DNA of 52,739 nucleotides from DAXETY01 sp051155755 (GTDB lineage: Bacteria > Desulfobacterota > Desulfobacteria > Desulfobacterales > SG8-13). Made by a program: the position numbers and the translations under genes. The notes under the pieces were generated by a model, which made no database searches, was not told the origin of the DNA, and saw nothing but the letters and a program-made list of their open reading frames with translations. The stretch covers positions 1-52,739 of the forward strand of contig DAXETY010000076.1 of assembly GCA_051155755.1 (NCBI GenBank), in the 5' to 3' direction. Below are positions 49,184 to 52,739 of the stretch, one piece after another (the stretch's first letter is position 1; every line of letters starts with the position of its first letter).

Positions 49184-51301
49184 ATGTCCATTCGTACAGG
49201 CAAAGCGCCGGAGGGAAACCCTGAAGCAGGTTCAACCTGTCTCCAACCGGATATGCACCGGCCGGCGCATTCGATCCGCCTGGTGCTTCTGGCTGTTTTT
49301 GTCTTTTTGATCTACAGCAATACCTTTCAGGCTTCCTGGCATCTGGATGATTACGACAATATTGTCGCCAACCGCCAGATTCAGATGGAAACACTTAGCT
49401 GGCAAAGCCTGGAAGATGCCTTCCACGGAGGCCCCAATGCCAGACTCTGGCGGCCGGTCGCCTATATCACCTTCGCGTTGAACTGGCTGGTCGGACAAAA
49501 TGAAGTCTTCGGATATCACCTGGTCAACATCTTCATTCACATTTCATGTGCGGTATTGCTGTTTTTTACCGTCCTGGTCCTGTTTCAGACGCCGGTTCTA
49601 AGAGAAAACGGCCCCGAAAAAGTTTATTTTACGGCGATCTTTTCAGCTTTGCTATGGGCCGCCCATCCGATTCAAACCCAAGCCGTCACCTATATCGTGC
49701 AGCGAATGGCTCAGCTGGCAGCTCTTTTTTATCTGCTCGGCATCTACAGCTATCTGCGCGGACGACTGTCCGAGTCGGGGAAAAACAAAACCGGCTGGTT
49801 TGGTGTATCAGGGATCAGTTTCCTGCTGGCGCTCGGCAGCAAGGAGAACAGTATCACTTTTCCGCTGGCGCTGCTGCTCTGCGAGGTCTTCTTTTTTCAA
49901 CCGGGCGAGACATCCAAAAACCGGGAGCGGTTCCGGCTGATTTCGCTGGGTATTTTTTTTACGACCGTTTTGATCGGCAGCCTGGTTTTTCTCGATGGAA
50001 GCCCGCTAAAAATACTGGCGCGATACGATGGGCTCAACTTCACCCTGAAGCAGCGTCTTTTGACAGAAACCCGTGTTCTCGTATTTCATCTCTATCAAAT
50101 TTTTTTTCCGGTTCCGTCCCGGTTCTCCATCGATCATGATTTTGTGCTGTCCGATGGACTTTTCGCTCCCTGGACGACGTTTCCGGCAATCCTGGTGATC
50201 GGATCGCTGATCATTTCCAGTTTTGTGCTGCGGCGCAGATTTCCGCTGGCAGGTTTTGGTATCCTGTTTTTCTTTCTGGCCCACGCGATTGAATCCAGTT
50301 TTGTACCGCTGCAGCTGGTTTTCGAGCATCGCAATTACCTTCCCACTCTTTTTTTCTTTGTCCCGCTTTCGGCAGGTATTTATTCCGTGCTGATGCATTA
50401 CCGGCAGCAGCGGGCCGGTGCGGATCTTTATGCCGCAATATTTCTCGGAATCTTGCTGTGCGGGCTCGGCTATGCCACCTATGCCCGCAATGCGGTTTGG
50501 CACACGGAGAAAAGTCTTTGGACCGATGCGCACCGGAAGGCGCCGGAGTTGAGCCGACCGCTGCACAATCTGGCATGGGGGCATTTCGATCGAACCGGCC
50601 GGTTGCGTGAAGCCATGATCCTGTACATGCGCGCGCTCGAAAAAAAGACGCACCGCAAATACGAAAGAGCCATCACCTATCATAACATTGCCTCCATCTA
50701 TCTCGAAGCCGGCTACTACGCAGAAGCTGCCGGGTATTGGCGCAAGGCTCTGTCGGTTTTACCCGATCACCGGGAATATCGCTTCGGGCTGGCAACGGCG
50801 CTGTTCAAACAGAAGCAGGTCGATCCGGCCCTGGCAGAGGCAGATTCGCTTGTGGCCTCTTTTCCGAACAACTGCAGATATCGTTTATTGAAAGGCCGGA
50901 TATTGTTGCAGCAGCAAGCGGCTCGCAAAGCCTTGGAGCAATTTAGAGCTTGCAGAAGGCAACTCGACGACGGACCCGGCGTTTCCATTCATATCGGTAT
51001 GGCCCTGGAAGCGCTGGGCGCGACCCTGAATGCCACGGTGCTTTACAGACACGCGTTATTGCAGTCGCCGCAAAAACTCGAAACGCAGCTGCGTTTGGCA
51101 GCCGTTCTGATCAAGCGCGGCGAATTGTCAAAATCCCAAGCCCTCATCCGCGAAATCGTCAACGCCAACAAGGTGATCGAAATTCGCAGAAACCTGCAGG
51201 CGCTGGCTGCGACGGTCGTTCCGGAACCGGATGTCTATCGTCAGTTGGAACGTCGGATTTCCGAACAGCTGCGCAATGCCATAGAAGGAACCGGACGTTA
51301 G
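49184..51301 (+). CDS. TMTC-like GT-C glycosyltransferase with C-terminal TPR (paralogue 3)
   Basis: A 705-residue protein, closely related in layout to paralogue 1: acidic loop WHLDDYDNIVAN, then HPIQTQAVTYIVQRMAQLAAL, FEHRNYLPTLFF and TPR units from about 470 to the end. Paralogues 1 and 3 share QTQAV-x-YIVQRM and FEHRNYLP, which paralogue 2 lacks, so they look like a more recent duplication. It starts four bases after the VKOR-DsbA stop and has no strong ribosome site of its own. Possibly each paralogue handles a different acceptor protein. Confidence 0.82.
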   Translation: MSIRTGKAPEGNPEAGSTCLQPDMHRPAHSIRLVLLAVFVFLIYSNTFQASWHLDDYDNIVANRQIQMETLSWQSLEDAFHGGPNARLWRPVAYITFALNWLVGQNEVFGYHLVNIFIHISCAVLLFFTVLVLFQTPVLRENGPEKVYFTAIFSALLWAAHPIQTQAVTYIVQRMAQLAALFYLLGIYSYLRGRLSESGKNKTGWFGVSGISFLLALGSKENSITFPLALLLCEVFFFQPGETSKNRERFRLISLGIFFTTVLIGSLVFLDGSPLKILARYDGLNFTLKQRLLTETRVLVFHLYQIFFPVPSRFSIDHDFVLSDGLFAPWTTFPAILVIGSLIISSFVLRRRFPLAGFGILFFFLAHAIESSFVPLQLVFEHRNYLPTLFFFVPLSAGIYSVLMHYRQQRAGADLYAAIFLGILLCGLGYATYARNAVWHTEKSLWTDAHRKAPELSRPLHNLAWGHFDRTGRLREAMILYMRALEKKTHRKYERAITYHNIASIYLEAGYYAEAAGYWRKALSVLPDHREYRFGLATALFKQKQVDPALAEADSLVASFPNNCRYRLLKGRILLQQQAARKALEQFRACRRQLDDGPGVSIHIGMALEALGATLNATVLYRHALLQSPQKLETQLRLAAVLIKRGELSKSQALIREIVNANKVIEIRRNLQALAATVVPEPDVYRQLERRISEQLRNAIEGTGR

Positions 51302-51464
51302 TACTTTCCGATGTTTTGCAGTGGCTTCCATCAAACGAAAGATATTGGTAAGTCGCTGCTTTAATGATATCATATAATATTATAATTCATCGGCAGCCAA
51401 CCCCGGCCGACTGGCTTCCCGAATCCCAAATTCTTCGCTACCTGCACAAGAGCAACGGATCCCG
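51302..51464. other. A/T-rich spacer with candidate promoter for the last gene
   Basis: Two TATAAT hexamers (51373-51378 and 51381-51386) lie in an A/T-rich stretch; neither has a clear -35 at the right distance. Confidence 0.4.
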
Positions 51465-52739
51465 ATGACACCTGCCGGAAATCAAAAAGCGAATTCAACA
51501 AGCCCCGCTGCAAGCCGCCTTTTTGAATCCACCTGGCTTCGACGATATCTGGCAGCTGCGCTGATTCTGCTGGTTGTTGCCATTGGGATCCTGGCCTGGG
51601 TTCCACCGGTCAGCCGGGATGCCTTGACCCACCACTTGGTGGTCCCCAAGCTGTATTTGCAGGAAGGCAAAATATACGAAATCCCCGAGATTGCCTTTTC
51701 CTATTATCCGATGAATTTGGACTTGCTGTATTTGATTCCCCTTTACTTCGGCCATGACATTCTGCCGAAGTTCATTCATTTTGCCTTTGCCCTGCTTACG
51801 GCCGGCATCCTTTTCACCTACATCCGCAAGCGGCTGGGCTCGGTGTACGGTTTGTTGGGAGCGTTGTTTTTTTTGTCGATCCCGGTCATCGTCAAGCTTT
51901 CCGTAACCGTTTATGTGGACCTGGGACTGACGTTTTTTTCCTTCGCGGCCCTGCTGGCGCTGTTCCGATGGCGTGAGACCGATTTTCGTGCGCGATGGCT
52001 GCTGCTGGCAGGAGCTGCCTGTGGACTGGCCCTGGGCACCAAGTACAACGGTTTGGTCACCTTGTTCATCCTGTCTTTGATCACCACCGTTTTATATGTT
52101 CGGTCCAGCCATGGAAAGCCCGCCCGGCGGCAATTCAAAGCGGTCGGGTACGCTGTCGTCTTTGCCGGCATGGCCCTGATGGTCTTTTCACCGTGGATGA
52201 TTCGTAATGTGATGTGGACCGGAAATCCGGTCTATCCTCTTTACCGGGGGCTTTTTAATTCCATCCATCAAATCGTGGAATCACCTGAAGATGAGGACGC
52301 CGGCACGGACGAAATCGATACGGCTTCAACCAAACGATCTGCATGGAACCATATCGCCACGCGCCGCCTCATCTATGGCGAATCCTGGGGGCAGATCGCG
52401 CTGCTGCCGGTACGGATTTTTTTCCAGGGAGCAGATGACAATCCCAAATATTTCGACGGCAAACTGAATCCGTTCCTTTTTCTATTGTCCCTGGCGGCTT
52501 TCGCCCTGGGAGGCCGGCGCCTTCCGGAGCAGAAATTTGAGAACCGGATTTTGCTTTTTTTTGTGGTTCTCTACATCGCGGCTGCATTTGCAAGCAACGC
52601 GATTCGAATCCGGTATATTGCCCCGGTGATTCCGCCGCTGGTGGTGTTGTCCGTGGTTGGATTTTGCAACTTGATCGATGCGGCCCAAACATTTTTCAGC
52701 CACCGATCGGCCCGTCTTCTTGGAGCAGCCGTATTCACC
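51465..52739 (+). CDS. GT39/ArnT-like membrane glycosyltransferase (3' end outside window)
   Basis: 425 codons run open to the right edge. The protein starts at ATG 51465. A membrane span (RYLAAALILLVVAIGILAWV) is followed by the loop VSRDALTHHLVVPKLYLQEGK, whose Asp is the expected catalytic site in GT-C enzymes, then many spans, a CGLALGTKYNG-type motif and a large outer loop containing an acidic stretch (SPEDEDAGTDEID) and later spans. It belongs to the dolichyl-phosphate-mannose-type/ArnT-like superfamily. It is likely part of the same glycosylation locus. The preceding 160 bases probably hold its own promoter. Confidence 0.85.
   Translation, partial: MTPAGNQKANSTSPAASRLFESTWLRRYLAAALILLVVAIGILAWVPPVSRDALTHHLVVPKLYLQEGKIYEIPEIAFSYYPMNLDLLYLIPLYFGHDILPKFIHFAFALLTAGILFTYIRKRLGSVYGLLGALFFLSIPVIVKLSVTVYVDLGLTFFSFAALLALFRWRETDFRARWLLLAGAACGLALGTKYNGLVTLFILSLITTVLYVRSSHGKPARRQFKAVGYAVVFAGMALMVFSPWMIRNVMWTGNPVYPLYRGLFNSIHQIVESPEDEDAGTDEIDTASTKRSAWNHIATRRLIYGESWGQIALLPVRIFFQGADDNPKYFDGKLNPFLFLLSLAAFALGGRRLPEQKFENRILLFFVVLYIAAAFASNAIRIRYIAPVIPPLVVLSVVGFCNLIDAAQTFFSHRSARLLGAAVFT

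Overview
The window looks like chromosomal DNA of a mesophilic, GC-rich Gram-negative deltaproteobacterium, most likely a sulfate reducer of the Desulfobacterales (Desulfosarcina/Desulfatitalea type). This is inferred from gene content and style, not from a database search: HldE (LPS heptose), IHF-alpha, RpoH-like sigma, LolB-like lipoprotein, ThrH, FeoAB, LarC, a selenocysteine tRNA, PilR/sigma-54/PilA, and many short dispersed hairpin repeats.

Layout. 1-3.2 kb: a membrane PAS histidine kinase cut by the left edge and two small proteins. 3.4-5.2 kb: ihfA, a SUI1/YciH factor, initiator tRNA-fMet and a VapBC-like pair. 5.2-10.7 kb (minus strand): DUF167, hldE, acyl-CoA thioesterase, thrH, hom and an alanine/aspartate-type aminotransferase, i.e. 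an aspartate-family amino acid block. 11-21 kb: purM, tsaD, nagZ, two tiny membrane proteins, tRNA-Arg(UCU), rpoH-like sigma, a TPR lipoprotein, a LolB-like lipoprotein and cinA. 21.4-26.5 kb (minus): a three-gene unit of alpha/beta hydrolase, SPFH membrane protein and a 1134-residue tandem-AAA+ protein ending in a Lon-type (S16) protease domain. 26.7-33.1 kb: rlmD, a DUF3786-like protein, a DMT permease and feoAB. 33.4-35.8 kb: two HEPN/MNT modules pointing at each other, an IS200/IS605 remnant, and tRNA-Sec; a 24-base copy of the tRNA-Sec 3' end at 34233 marks a roughly 1.5-kb insert. 35.9-38.3 kb: larC, pgpA, lepB. 38.5-52.7 kb: pilR, a near-perfect sigma-54 promoter, a type IV pilin, then a run of membrane glycosyltransferase-like genes (three TMTC-like GT-C/TPR paralogues, a methyltransferase-GT2 fusion, a methyltransferase, a VKOR-DsbA fusion and a GT39-like gene cut by the right edge).

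How the parts fit. The right third reads as one system: PilR with sigma-54 makes pilin, and the genes behind it could build, transfer and trim a lipid-linked sugar onto pilin or another exported protein, while VKOR-DsbA makes disulfides. The hydrolase-SPFH-protease unit resembles an HflKC-FtsH arrangement rebuilt around a serine/lysine protease with two ATPase rings; I know of no characterised example and regard it as the strongest candidate for an undescribed system. The selC-site insert and several non-autonomous repeats show where mobile DNA has entered an otherwise housekeeping region.
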